45,084 bases of DNA, taken from NCBI GenBank assembly GCA_937926065.1, contig CALANM010000149.1, positions 1 through 45,084 on the forward strand, given 5' to 3'. This document shows positions 17,509 to 24,656 of this stretch, piece after piece. The notes below the pieces were generated by a model. It ran no database searches and was not told the DNA's origin. It was given only the letters and a program-made list of their open reading frames with translations. This DNA comes from an uncultured Microbacterium sp. Its GTDB lineage: Bacteria > Actinomycetota > Actinomycetes > Actinomycetales > Microbacteriaceae. A program made the translations under genes and the position numbers. Within the stretch, counting starts at the first letter, position 1. Each line of letters begins with the position of its first letter.

Positions 17509-19221
17509 TCAACGGTGGGCAGGCCGGTCGCGCGTCGCCTCGCGTGCGATGTGGCTGCGAGCGTGCGCGACGGCCGGACCGAGCTCCGAGTGCAGGTGCT
17601 CGGCGTGCCCGAGGGCGTCGATCACGCCGACGCGGTCGAAGAGCCGCTGGTGGCGTTCCTGCACGCCCTTGATGATGACGGTGATTCCCCTGCGCTCGAG
17701 CTGCTGCACGAGGGTCTCCAGCGCGTGAGCGCCCGTGGCGTCGACGATGCCCATGCGCGACAGCCGCAGGACCACGACGGAGAGTGCCTCCATGGCGAGC
17801 AGCTCGTCGAGCACGCGCTCCGCGCTCGCGAAGAACAGCGGACCGTCGATCGCAATGAGGGCGATCCGCTCGTCGCCGGGCTGCGGGCTGCCGGGCAGAG
17901 CCTCATGATGCACGCCGGTGGCTTGCGAGATGCCGCGCAATGCGATCGCCCCGGCGACCACGACGCCGATGCCGACGGCCACGATGAGGTCGACCGAAAC
18001 CGTCACGACAGCGGTGATCCCGAACGCGAGGGCGTCCCCGCGCGTGGAGCGGATGATGGACGACACGACGCGGCGATTGACCATCTGCGCGGCCGTCACC
18101 ATGAGAACGCCCGACAGGGCTGCCAGCGGGATATGCGACACCGGCACCGCAAGGAGCGCCACGATGAGCAGCAGGAACACCGCGTGCGTCGCGGCCGCGA
18201 CACGCGTGCGGGCGCCGGAGCGCACGTTCACTGCGGTGCGGGCGATCGCGCCGGTCGCCGGCATCCCGCCGAACAGGCTCGCGCCGATCGACGCCAGCCC
18301 CTGCCCGAAGAGCTCGCGGTCCGGGTCGTATCGGCCCGTCGCGCTGAGGGAGGCCGCGACGCGGGCGGACAGCAGCGACTCGATCGCGGCGAGGGCGGCG
18401 ACGGCGAACGCCGCGGGAGCCAGCTCGGTGAATGTCGCGACGTCGAGGCTGGGCAGTGCGGGCATCGGAAGCGAAGCGGGCAGCTCGCCGATCGTCGCGA
18501 GCGGTGCCCCCAGGAGGAGCGCCGCCACGGATGCGACAGCGACGCCGATGAGTGAACCGGGGATGGCGCGGTGGAGACGCGGCAGGAGCAGCATGCTCGC
18601 TGCGACGACGGCGACCGCTCCGAGCGACCACAGCAGATAGATCGAGTCGGCGTGAAGGAGGCGTGTGATCGCCTCGACTGCGACATTCGTGTGCGCCGGG
18701 CCCCCGGCATCCGGTCGAGTGAGCGCGGGGACCTGCTGCAGGAAGATGATGAGCGCGATGCCCACCGTGAAGCCCTCGATGACGGGCCACGGGATGAATG
18801 AGACGACGCGTCCGAGCTTGAGGAGGCCGGCGGCCGCGACGATGAGTCCCCCGAGAAGCGTGACGGCCGCCACTGCGCCCACGCCGTGCGAGGCGACGAT
18901 GGGGGCGAGCACGACGACCATCGCGCCGGTCGGGCCGGAGACCTGGACGTGTGATCCTCCGAACACTGCGGCGATGAGTCCTGCGACGATCGCGGTGATG
19001 AGTCCTGCCTCGGCTCCGACCCCGGAGGAGATGCCGAAGCCCAGGGCCAGCGGCAGCGCAACGATGCCGACCGTGACGCCGGCGACCCCGTCGACGCGCC
19101 ACGACGTTCCGAGGCTCGCGTAGTCCCTGCGTCGGGGCAGGAAGGCGCCGAGGTAGTCGAGAGTCCGTCGCAGCGCGGGCACGCGCGTGTCGCGGGCGGG
19201 CGTCGTCTGCGCTGCGGTCAC
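17509..19221 (-). CDS. SulP family inorganic anion transporter with STAS domain
   Basis: A 570-aa inner-membrane carrier. About residues 45-430 form the hydrophobic SulP core with many membrane segments, including the family block VAGVTVGIVALPLALGFGIS, HVQVSGPTGAMVVVLAP and GMPATGAIARTAVNVRSGA. A cytosolic STAS domain (about 450-555: IDGPLFFASAERVLDELL, VDATGAHALETL) follows. SulP proteins carry sulfate, bicarbonate or other anions; the substrate cannot be read from the sequence. GTG 19221 overlaps the arsR stop as GTGA, so the two are translationally coupled and the ArsR protein most likely controls this transporter. Confidence 0.93.
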   Translation of the reverse strand: MTAAQTTPARDTRVPALRRTLDYLGAFLPRRRDYASLGTSWRVDGVAGVTVGIVALPLALGFGISSGVGAEAGLITAIVAGLIAAVFGGSHVQVSGPTGAMVVVLAPIVASHGVGAVAAVTLLGGLIVAAAGLLKLGRVVSFIPWPVIEGFTVGIALIIFLQQVPALTRPDAGGPAHTNVAVEAITRLLHADSIYLLWSLGAVAVVAASMLLLPRLHRAIPGSLIGVAVASVAALLLGAPLATIGELPASLPMPALPSLDVATFTELAPAAFAVAALAAIESLLSARVAASLSATGRYDPDRELFGQGLASIGASLFGGMPATGAIARTAVNVRSGARTRVAAATHAVFLLLIVALLAVPVSHIPLAALSGVLMVTAAQMVNRRVVSSIIRSTRGDALAFGITAVVTVSVDLIVAVGIGVVVAGAIALRGISQATGVHHEALPGSPQPGDERIALIAIDGPLFFASAERVLDELLAMEALSVVVLRLSRMGIVDATGAHALETLVQQLERRGITVIIKGVQERHQRLFDRVGVIDALGHAEHLHSELGPAVAHARSHIAREATRDRPAHR

Positions 19222-19577
19222 CTGCCCACCGCCGGGAGGGCGTCTGCGAGCTCGCGCGATTCAGAGGCGTCTTCGAGGATGCGCGTCAGAAGGGCACGCG
19301 CGAGGGCGAGGAACTGCGCCACCTCCGGGTACGCGATGCGGTAGTAGACGTTGCTGCGGCGACGCTCCGAGACAACGAGATGGTAGCGACGGATGACCGC
19401 GAGGTGCTGCGAGAGATGGGACGGCTCGATCGCGATCTGCTCCTGCAGCTCCCCCACGGTGTGCTCTTGGCCGTCGGCGAGGAGTTCGAGGATCCGGATA
19501 CGGAGCGGATGCGCGAGGCCCTTGAAGAGGCCCGCCTTCAGCTCGTACAGCGGTCGGTCACGATGGCTTAGTGGCAT
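19218..19577 (-). CDS. ArsR/SmtB-type winged-helix regulator
   Basis: This 119-aa dimeric repressor type has the winged helix over residues 15-85 (KGLAHPLRIRILELL, then recognition-helix region IEPSHLSQHLAVIRRYHLV, then wing SERRRSNVYYRI). The protein has no cysteine at all, so the classic ELCVCDL metal site is absent and it must sense something else. It overlaps the sulP start by 4 nt. An AT-rich dyad and a TATGAT -10 box lie directly upstream of its ATG, with no Shine-Dalgarno site. This points to autoregulation and a leaderless or near-leaderless message. Confidence 0.92.
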   Translation of the reverse strand: MPLSHRDRPLYELKAGLFKGLAHPLRIRILELLADGQEHTVGELQEQIAIEPSHLSQHLAVIRRYHLVVSERRRSNVYYRIAYPEVAQFLALARALLTRILEDASESRELADALPAVGR

Positions 19578-19593
19578 AATGAAAACATCATAT
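19576..19593 (-). promoter_or_regulatory. arsR-sulP promoter with overlapping operator-like dyad
   Basis: On the minus strand ATATGATGTTTTCATTAT is an AT-rich imperfect inverted repeat, which stands out in this GC-rich DNA and looks like ArsR-family operators. It contains a TATGAT -10 box (19592-19587) ending 9 nt before the arsR ATG, so a bound repressor would cover the core promoter and start codon. No -35 box is obvious. Confidence 0.6.
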
Positions 19594-19689
19594 CGCGCTG
19601 ACCCGTGTCGCCTGGTTCACTGGAACAGCGAACCCCGAACGGCTGCGGGTGACCGATGTCGACGCTCTCACCGACTTCCTCCGGGCGGT

Positions 19690-19842
19690 CAGCTCGGACG
19701 CAGCGCACGTCGCCGGCGGGAGGACGCCGCTGCCCGAGAACGACGTCTCGGCGATCGAGAGCTCCGTGACCGGGACATCTCCCGTGTTGGTGAAGGTGTA
19801 AAGGTAGGTGATCGCATCACGTGCCTGCGGCTCGAACTGCGC
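19690..19842 (-). pseudogene. Remnant of a DUF7507-like surface repeat
   Basis: One minus-strand frame of 51 codons, without its own start, reads DAITYLYTFTNTGDVPVTEL and then FSGSGVLPPATC. This is the signature of the bacterial surface repeat (DUF7507-like, TVTNTGDVTLT...FTGTG...TC) found in long wall-anchored proteins. Only about one repeat survives. The frame is lost on both sides: downstream it continues as Arg/Ser-rich noise towards arsR, and upstream the coding sense shifts frame. It is therefore read as a decayed fragment left by deletion or by an old insertion. 19594-19689 shows nothing else. Confidence 0.6.
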
Positions 19843-20050
19843 TAGGCAGTGCGGTCTGCCCTGCGACGTCTTCGAGGTTCGCCTGAAGCATCTCCTCGAG
19901 GTCGCCGGAGGGCTTTTCTTTCGGCGTCAGGCTGCTCAGATAGACGGTGACGCGTTCACCGCTCCCGTCGGGTTCCACCACGATGCGCACGTGACGGTAA
20001 AGCGACCCGCTGACCAGCGCCGGGTCTGCAGTCGTGCCCGCGTGAAGCAC
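19817..20050 (-). CDS. Small unrecognised ORF or gene fragment
   Basis: A 77-codon frame begins with GTG and contains RHVRIVVEPDGSGERVTVYL, then a short acidic helix (SGDLEEMLQANLEDVAG). Its third codon positions carry more A and T than neighbouring genes, as in the adjacent surface-repeat remnant, whose end it overlaps by 26 nt in another frame. There is no ribosome site at a proper distance and no family that I recognise. It could be a truncated tail of a larger lost gene or a foreign small protein. It lies directly 3' of the CAT tRNA. Confidence that it is expressed is low. Confidence 0.25.
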   Translation of the reverse strand: MLHAGTTADPALVSGSLYRHVRIVVEPDGSGERVTVYLSSLTPKEKPSGDLEEMLQANLEDVAGQTALPSAVRAAGT

Positions 20051-20085
20051 TCACAAGATGTGCCGTCACAGGACTGTGCTGCTTG

Positions 20086-20159
20086 TAGGGCGGGTGGGAC
20101 TTGAACCCACGATCGTCGGGTTATGAGCCCGCTGCCTTGACCAGCTTGGCCACCGCCCC
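20086..20159 (-). tRNA. tRNA with CAT anticodon (Met, or Ile2)
   Basis: A 74-nt cloverleaf on the minus strand: acceptor GGGGCGG with CCGCCCT (a G-U first pair), D-arm GCCAAGCTGGTCAAGGC, anticodon loop CTCATAA, and T-arm GTGGG TTCAAGT CCCAC. The anticodon stem has GGG/CCC next to the loop but a G-A mismatch at the outer pair. A G-U pair at position 1-72 is not the C-A mismatch of initiator tRNA. A CAT anticodon could be elongator Met or lysidine-modified Ile2, and sequence alone does not decide. A small dyad CACAG/CTGTG (20067-20078) follows the 3' end. Confidence 0.85.
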
Positions 20160-20186
20160 GTGCCCGGCGGACCGGACATTATGAGC

Positions 20187-21281
20187 CTAGTGCCGCTTGC
20201 CGAGTTCCTTCGAGTCGTCGACCGGCGGATCAGGCCACACACGGGAGACCGCCTCTGTGAGACGCACGGAGCCGGTCTTGGTCGTCGGCGGCTCGGGCGG
20301 AACGACTCCACCGGTGCTGCCGCGCGGGATCGGGATCTCCTGGCTGTTGCTCACGACCTCGGGATGGTGCCGGGCGAGCTGGAACACCCCCACCATCGCG
20401 AGGGCGCCGGCGACGCCGAATCCGAGATATGCACCCAGCGGCGCGCCCGCCGCCTCGTTCAGCACAGCGAGACCGATGACGATCGCGACCATAGGGTCGA
20501 TCACCGTCAAACCGGCGATCACGAGGTCGGGCGGACCCGAAGCGTACGCGGTCTGAACGAAATAGGCGCCCACGCCGGTGCCCGCCAGCAGCGCGACGAC
20601 GCACACCACCGTGAGCCACTCGAAGTCGCCGTTCTGGATCCGGTTGATGACGACCTTGGCCAGGGTCGCGACGAAGCCGTAGACGATGCCGGCGGCGATG
20701 ATGTAGAACAAGGCCCCCATGCGGTCTCGCAGCCACAGCCACAGCCCGGCCAGCACGACGACGACGCCCGCGAGAATCAGCAGGATGGTGACGAGCTGCT
20801 GGGCTGAGACCGGTGTCTCCGTGGCGAAGAGCGCCGCGATCGTCACGAACACGAGGATGCCGCCGACACAGAGAACGATCGCCGTGATCGAGCGCCCTGT
20901 CGGCTTATGACCCGAGATGCGGGCGTTGAGCAGCGTCGTGATGACGAGCGAGATCGCGCCGACCGGCTGCACCAGGATGATCGGCGCGTAGGAGAGCGCC
21001 GCGAGCTGGCATACGATCGCGAGCCCGAGCATGAGCGTGCCCGCGACCCAGGACGGCCGTCGGAGCAGGTTCAGGAGCTGGCCGCCCGTGAGGCCGCTGC
21101 CGCCGGACGAGTGCGTCAGACGCTCGACCTTCTGAACGCCGCGGTGCTGGTACTGCGCGCCGAACGACATGAAGACGGCGCCGAGCAGGGCGAGCGGGAC
21201 GCCGATGAGGATCGCGGGGTCACGGAAGACGCCGACCAGCTCATCCGCGAGGTCGTCGAGTGCCAGTTCCGCGAATCCCAC
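20187..21281 (-). CDS. DMT-superfamily membrane transporter
   Basis: This 364-aa protein has roughly nine to ten hydrophobic segments spread over residues 20-315 and a Pro-rich, polar C-terminal tail (about 320-364). Blocks such as PIILVQPVGAISLVITTLLN and IAGLTVIDPMVAIVIGLAVL resemble EamA-like/NIPA-like members of the drug/metabolite transporter superfamily. Proteins of this actinobacterial group are annotated as DMT transporters, with substrate unknown. GTG 21281 is the start; it is divergent from def with a 43-nt gap that must hold both promoters. It ends 27 nt before the tRNA on the same strand. Confidence 0.85.
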   Translation of the reverse strand: MGFAELALDDLADELVGVFRDPAILIGVPLALLGAVFMSFGAQYQHRGVQKVERLTHSSGGSGLTGGQLLNLLRRPSWVAGTLMLGLAIVCQLAALSYAPIILVQPVGAISLVITTLLNARISGHKPTGRSITAIVLCVGGILVFVTIAALFATETPVSAQQLVTILLILAGVVVVLAGLWLWLRDRMGALFYIIAAGIVYGFVATLAKVVINRIQNGDFEWLTVVCVVALLAGTGVGAYFVQTAYASGPPDLVIAGLTVIDPMVAIVIGLAVLNEAAGAPLGAYLGFGVAGALAMVGVFQLARHHPEVVSNSQEIPIPRGSTGGVVPPEPPTTKTGSVRLTEAVSRVWPDPPVDDSKELGKRH

Positions 21282-21311
21282 CCCTCGACACTAACCGCAG
21301 GCTTCGCTCGA

Positions 21312-21317
21312 TAGGCT
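21312..21317 (+). promoter_or_regulatory. Putative -10 box of def (leaderless)
   Basis: TAGGCT ends 7 nt before the def GTG, the same arrangement as at ppgK, and sits in the identical 12-mer gctcgataggct. Transcription would start at or beside the start codon. Confidence 0.45.
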
Positions 21318-21324
21318 CAAGGAC

Positions 21325-21891
21325 GTGGCTGTTCTCCCGATCCGAATCATGGGCGATCCCGTCCTTCACGCCCCTGCCTCCCCCGTCGGGGAGATCACCG
21401 ACGAGATCCGTCAGCTCGTCGCCGACATGTTCGAGACGATGGATGCCGCGCCCGGAGTCGGTCTCGCCGCGCCCCAGGTCGGGGTGGGACTGCGCATCTA
21501 CACGTACACCTACCAGGACGACGACGGCGCACCGTGGCGGGGCGTCATCATCAACCCCGAGCTGTGGATGCATCCGCTCGAGCCCGGCGCTCCCGACCCC
21601 GACGAGGAAGCGGAGGGCTGCCTGTCCTTCCCGGGCGAGCGGTTCCCGCTGCGACGTTCCGACCGCGTGAGGGTCACCGGCATCGACCTCGAAGGCGAGC
21701 CGGTGCGCATCGAGGTGGATGGCTGGCGCGCTCGCATCATGCAGCACGAGTTCGATCACCTCAACGGCATCCTGTACATCGATCGCCTGGACGACTCCGA
21801 CTGGAAGACGGTGCAGAAGATCGCGCGGAAGCGCGGGTGGGGACGCCCAGGGCAGTCGTGGACGCCCGGCCTCGACGAGATCGACGCCTGA
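21325..21891 (+). CDS. def: Peptide deformylase
   Basis: A 188-aa metalloenzyme that removes the N-formyl group from new proteins. All three signatures are present: motif 1 GVGLAAPQVG (about residues 44-53), motif 2 EGCLSFPG with the metal-binding Cys (about 97-104), and motif 3 QHEFDHLNG with the two metal-binding His and the catalytic Glu (about 140-148). The GTG start at 21325 has no ribosome site but follows a -10 box by 7 nt. The gene is alone; fmt is not adjacent. It is convergent with the arabinofuranosidase gene. Confidence 0.96.
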   Translation: MAVLPIRIMGDPVLHAPASPVGEITDEIRQLVADMFETMDAAPGVGLAAPQVGVGLRIYTYTYQDDDGAPWRGVIINPELWMHPLEPGAPDPDEEAEGCLSFPGERFPLRRSDRVRVTGIDLEGEPVRIEVDGWRARIMQHEFDHLNGILYIDRLDDSDWKTVQKIARKRGWGRPGQSWTPGLDEIDA

Positions 21892-21978
21892 CTCGTCGGC
21901 GATCGCGCGGGACCAGAGCGCTTCCGAGGCGGAACTGCGGTCGATCGTCCTCAGTCGTCCGACCGCGACCGCTGAGGC

Positions 21979-23520
21979 TCACAGCCCCGACGCAGCGAGA
22001 CGGACAGCCGTCCAGGAGATGGCGGGAAGTGGGAGCACGAGCACTCCGTCTTCGACGCGCGCCCCTGTGACGGCGCGCGGGCGCACCCGGTCGGGCTCCT
22101 CGAGAGTGTTGCGTGCGTAGCGATCAGCGTCGTGGATCTGGTGACTCTCGACGATCCGCCAGCCCGCACCGTGGGCACCGGGCGTCGGGAGCGCGATGCG
22201 CGCCTCTGCCGCGTGCTCCGTGGAACGGTTCACCACGAAGACGCTGATGCCGTCGTCATCGGCTGTGGCGACCGCGTTGACGGACGGGACCTCCCCGAAT
22301 CGTCGGCTGCGGAACGTCGCCGAGTCGACCTCGACGGAAAGCACGTGTCGGCTCGCGAGCCGCGAGGTGAGGGAGAACGGGTAGAAGGTCGTCTGCCTCC
22401 ACGCGGGGCCCCCAGGCTCGGTCATGATGGGGGCGATCACGTTCACGAGCTGTGCGAGGGACGCGGATCGCACCCGGTCGGCATGCTGGAGCAGCGTGAC
22501 GAGGAGGTCGCCGACCACGACGGCATCCAGCACGTGGTAGCTGTCTTCGAGCTGACGCGGCGCGATCGGCCAGTCGTCGGGTCCGTATGTCACCTGCTGG
22601 GCCTGCCACCGCGACAGGTACCAGACGTTCCACTCGTCGAACGAGAGCTGAATGCGCTTCGAGGTCCCCCGCTCGGCGGCGACCGCGTCGACGATGGCCA
22701 CGACCTGGTCGATGAACCTGTGCATGTCCTCGGCAGACGCGAGGAACTCCTGGGCGTCGCCGTCTTCCTCCTCGTAATACGAGTGGCAGGAGATGTAGTC
22801 GACGTCGTCGAACGTCTCGGCCAGCACGTCGCGCTCCCACGAGCCGAACGTCGGCATGGAGCGCCCGGACGAGCCGCACACCACGAGCTCGATCGAGGGA
22901 TCCAGCTGCCGCATCGCCTTGGCTGTCCGTGAAGCGAGCTTGCCGTAGTCGGTGCCGGAGCGATGCCCCAGCTGCCATGGACCGTCCATCTCATTGCCGA
23001 GGCACCACATCTTCACGCCGAACGGCGCAGGGCGGCCGTTCGCGGCGCGCTCTCGCGTGCGCGTCGTGTCGACTGCGAGGTTGGCGTACTCCAGCAGGTC
23101 GAGTGCTTCGGCCGTGCCCCGGGTGCCCAGGTTCACGGCGAGCATGAGGTCCGACCCGACCTTGTCGAGCCAGGAACGGAACTCGTGCAGGCCCACCTCG
23201 TTCGTCTCCGTCGCATGCCAGGCGAGATCGAGGCGCCGGGGACGGTGCTCTCGCGGACCGATGCCGTCTTCCCAGCGGTAACCGGAGACGAAGTTGCCGC
23301 CGGGATACCGGATCGTGGTGACCCCCAGCTCCTGCACAAGCTCGATCACATCCGTGCGGAAGCCATCGGCATCCGCCGACGGATGGCCGGGTTCGTAGAT
23401 CCCGTCGTAGATGTGCCGTCCGAGATGCTCGACGAACCCGCCGAACAGCCGGCGGTCGAGTTCAGCGAGCGGGGCAGCGCCGATGGCGCCCGTCACGATC
23501 TCAGCACCGGTGTCCGTCAT
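21979..23520 (-). CDS. abfA: GH51 alpha-L-arabinofuranosidase
   Basis: A 513-aa intracellular glycosidase (no signal peptide) that releases terminal arabinose from arabino-oligosaccharides. The (beta/alpha)8 barrel carries the acid/base Glu177 in WCLGNEMDGPW and the nucleophile Glu296 in QLSFDEWNVWY. The N-terminal family blocks LFGGFVEHLGRHIYDGIYEP and IRYPGGNFVSGY are also seen, followed by the C-terminal beta-sandwich (about 380-510). ATG 23520 follows GGGAGAG. The gene is not in a sugar-transport cluster, but a perfect dyad at 23600-23617 implies control by a dedicated sugar-responsive regulator encoded elsewhere. Confidence 0.95.
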   Translation of the reverse strand: MTDTGAEIVTGAIGAAPLAELDRRLFGGFVEHLGRHIYDGIYEPGHPSADADGFRTDVIELVQELGVTTIRYPGGNFVSGYRWEDGIGPREHRPRRLDLAWHATETNEVGLHEFRSWLDKVGSDLMLAVNLGTRGTAEALDLLEYANLAVDTTRTRERAANGRPAPFGVKMWCLGNEMDGPWQLGHRSGTDYGKLASRTAKAMRQLDPSIELVVCGSSGRSMPTFGSWERDVLAETFDDVDYISCHSYYEEEDGDAQEFLASAEDMHRFIDQVVAIVDAVAAERGTSKRIQLSFDEWNVWYLSRWQAQQVTYGPDDWPIAPRQLEDSYHVLDAVVVGDLLVTLLQHADRVRSASLAQLVNVIAPIMTEPGGPAWRQTTFYPFSLTSRLASRHVLSVEVDSATFRSRRFGEVPSVNAVATADDDGISVFVVNRSTEHAAEARIALPTPGAHGAGWRIVESHQIHDADRYARNTLEEPDRVRPRAVTGARVEDGVLVLPLPAISWTAVRLAASGL

Positions 23521-23599
23521 GCCGCACTCTCTCCCTCGGGTGTCCAGTGACGGCGGGCATGCGCCACGTCGTCAGCTCATGGCCGAACTCGATCCAAGA

Positions 23600-23627
23600 T
23601 GGCACACCAGTGTGCCAGCGCGTGCCA
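23600..23627 (-). promoter_or_regulatory. Operator upstream of the arabinofuranosidase gene
   Basis: tggcacac-ca-gtgtgcca (23600-23617) is a perfect 8-2-8 inverted repeat. A third half-site, gcgtgcca (23620-23627), repeats the right arm exactly 10 bp further on. The dyad centre is about 88 nt upstream of the abfA ATG. The symmetry and size suit a LacI- or GntR-type repressor, and the helical-turn spacing of the extra half-site hints at a second bound dimer (inference). Confidence 0.65.
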
Positions 23628-23649
23628 GCGGCGCGAGAACTGCGACAGA

Positions 23650-23683
23650 AAAGAGAAAAGACCCGGGGTGGAGCCCGGGTCTT
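23650..23683 (-). terminator. Rho-independent terminator after tRNA-Asn
   Basis: On the minus strand AAGACCCGGG pairs with CCCGGGTCTT across a 6-nt loop, and TTTTCTCTTTTC follows, a clear U-rich tail. It lies about 35 nt beyond the tRNA-Asn 3' end and separates that unit from the arabinofuranosidase promoter region. Confidence 0.93.
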
Positions 23684-23718
23684 CGGTGAGAGCCGGAGTA
23701 GATGGCTCCGACTTCTCG

Positions 23719-23791
23719 CTCCCCGGCTTGGACTCGAACCAAGAACCTATCGGTTAACAGCCGATTGCTCTGCCAATTGAGCTACCGAGGA
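23719..23791 (-). tRNA. tRNA-Asn (GTT)
   Basis: A 73-nt cloverleaf on the minus strand: acceptor TCCTCGG/CCGGGGA with discriminator G, D-arm TAGCTCAATTGGCAGAGC, anticodon stem ATCGG/CCGAT around CTGTTAA (anticodon GTT), and T-arm GGTTCGAGTCC. CCA is not encoded. A small hairpin gcccgc/gcgggc (23795-23812) lies just upstream. Confidence 0.96.
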
Positions 23792-23853
23792 TCAGCCCGC
23801 CTCTCAGCGGGCAACCACACCATCGTAGCAAAGCCGAAGGGGTGCTCGTGACA

Positions 23854-24624
23854 TCAGGTGACGTTCTGAGGTGCGCCTCCCGGCGTCCACAGCAGGTCAT
23901 CGACGTCCGCGCCATAGGCGACGGGGTGGCCGCCGCGGAGAACCAGCACGTCCGCGCCGATCTCGCGGATGGCATCCGGTTCATTGGTCACGACGAGCAG
24001 CGACATCTCGTGCTCCTCACGACGGCGCTGCAGCGCGTCACGGGCGGCGCGGCGCACCTCGACATCGAGATTCGCGTACGGCTCATCGCCCACGAACACC
24101 CGCGGATCGAGGACGAGTGCACGCGCCAGTGCCACGCGCTGCCGCATTCCGGCGCTCAGCTCATAGGGGTACTTGGCTGCGGCGCCGAGCGGCAGCTCGA
24201 GCTCATCGAGGAGTGACGCGACGCGCACGGCCAGGGCGCGCGCGTTGACACGACGATCGCGTGAGGTGATCGGTTCGGAGATGATCTCGGACACCGTGAG
24301 CCTCGGGGGAAGATCCGCTCCAGCCCCCTGCGCGAGATATCCGGTGACATACCGGCGAACACGCAGGGTGCGGCCGCCCCGCCGCACCGACAGGCCGTCG
24401 ACCCAGGCATCTCCCCCGACCACCGAGAGCGAGTCGTCTTCGGCGCCGGCGAGCACGCCCGCGAGGCTCGACTTCCCCGAGCCCGTGGGACCCATGATCG
24501 CCAGGGCCCCGCCGACTGGCAGGTCGACCGTGACTCCGTCCACCACCCGACCCACGTCGTGACCTCGGGCGACCGACAGATCGGTCATGCGAATGGCGAC
24601 GTCGGTGGAGCTGCGGCGGACCAT
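23854..24624 (-). CDS. Orphan ABC transporter ATP-binding protein
   Basis: This 256-aa ATPase subunit has Walker A GPTGSGKSS (about residues 45-53), an unusual Q-loop region GYLAQGAGADLPPRL, the signature LSAGMRQRVALARAL (about 155-169) and Walker B RVFVGDEPYANLD (about 174-186). The signature is LSAGM rather than LSGGQ, as in peptide/nickel (DppD/OppD-like) ATPases. No permease or binding-protein gene is adjacent, so its partner must be elsewhere or it works outside transport. ATG 24624 is kept, though a second ATG 12 codons in (MTDLSVARG) is possible. It ends 62 nt before tRNA-Asn and starts 32 nt after dnaG on the same strand. Confidence 0.85.
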   Translation of the reverse strand: MVRRSSTDVAIRMTDLSVARGHDVGRVVDGVTVDLPVGGALAIMGPTGSGKSSLAGVLAGAEDDSLSVVGGDAWVDGLSVRRGGRTLRVRRYVTGYLAQGAGADLPPRLTVSEIISEPITSRDRRVNARALAVRVASLLDELELPLGAAAKYPYELSAGMRQRVALARALVLDPRVFVGDEPYANLDVEVRRAARDALQRRREEHEMSLLVVTNEPDAIREIGADVLVLRGGHPVAYGADVDDLLWTPGGAPQNVT

Positions 24625-24656
24625 CCCTCCATCCTGCCCGCTGCGCGTGAGGGGCG

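Noticed and set aside
19598..19800. Plus-strand frame reading TRVAWFTGTANPERL and onward
   Set aside because: It has no suitable start or ribosome site and is the complement of the surface-repeat remnant, which is a better explanation.
20086..20110. tRNA 3' end as an attachment site
   Set aside because: No second copy of the tRNA 3' sequence and no integrase gene were seen in the window, so only the decayed stretch beside it is reported.
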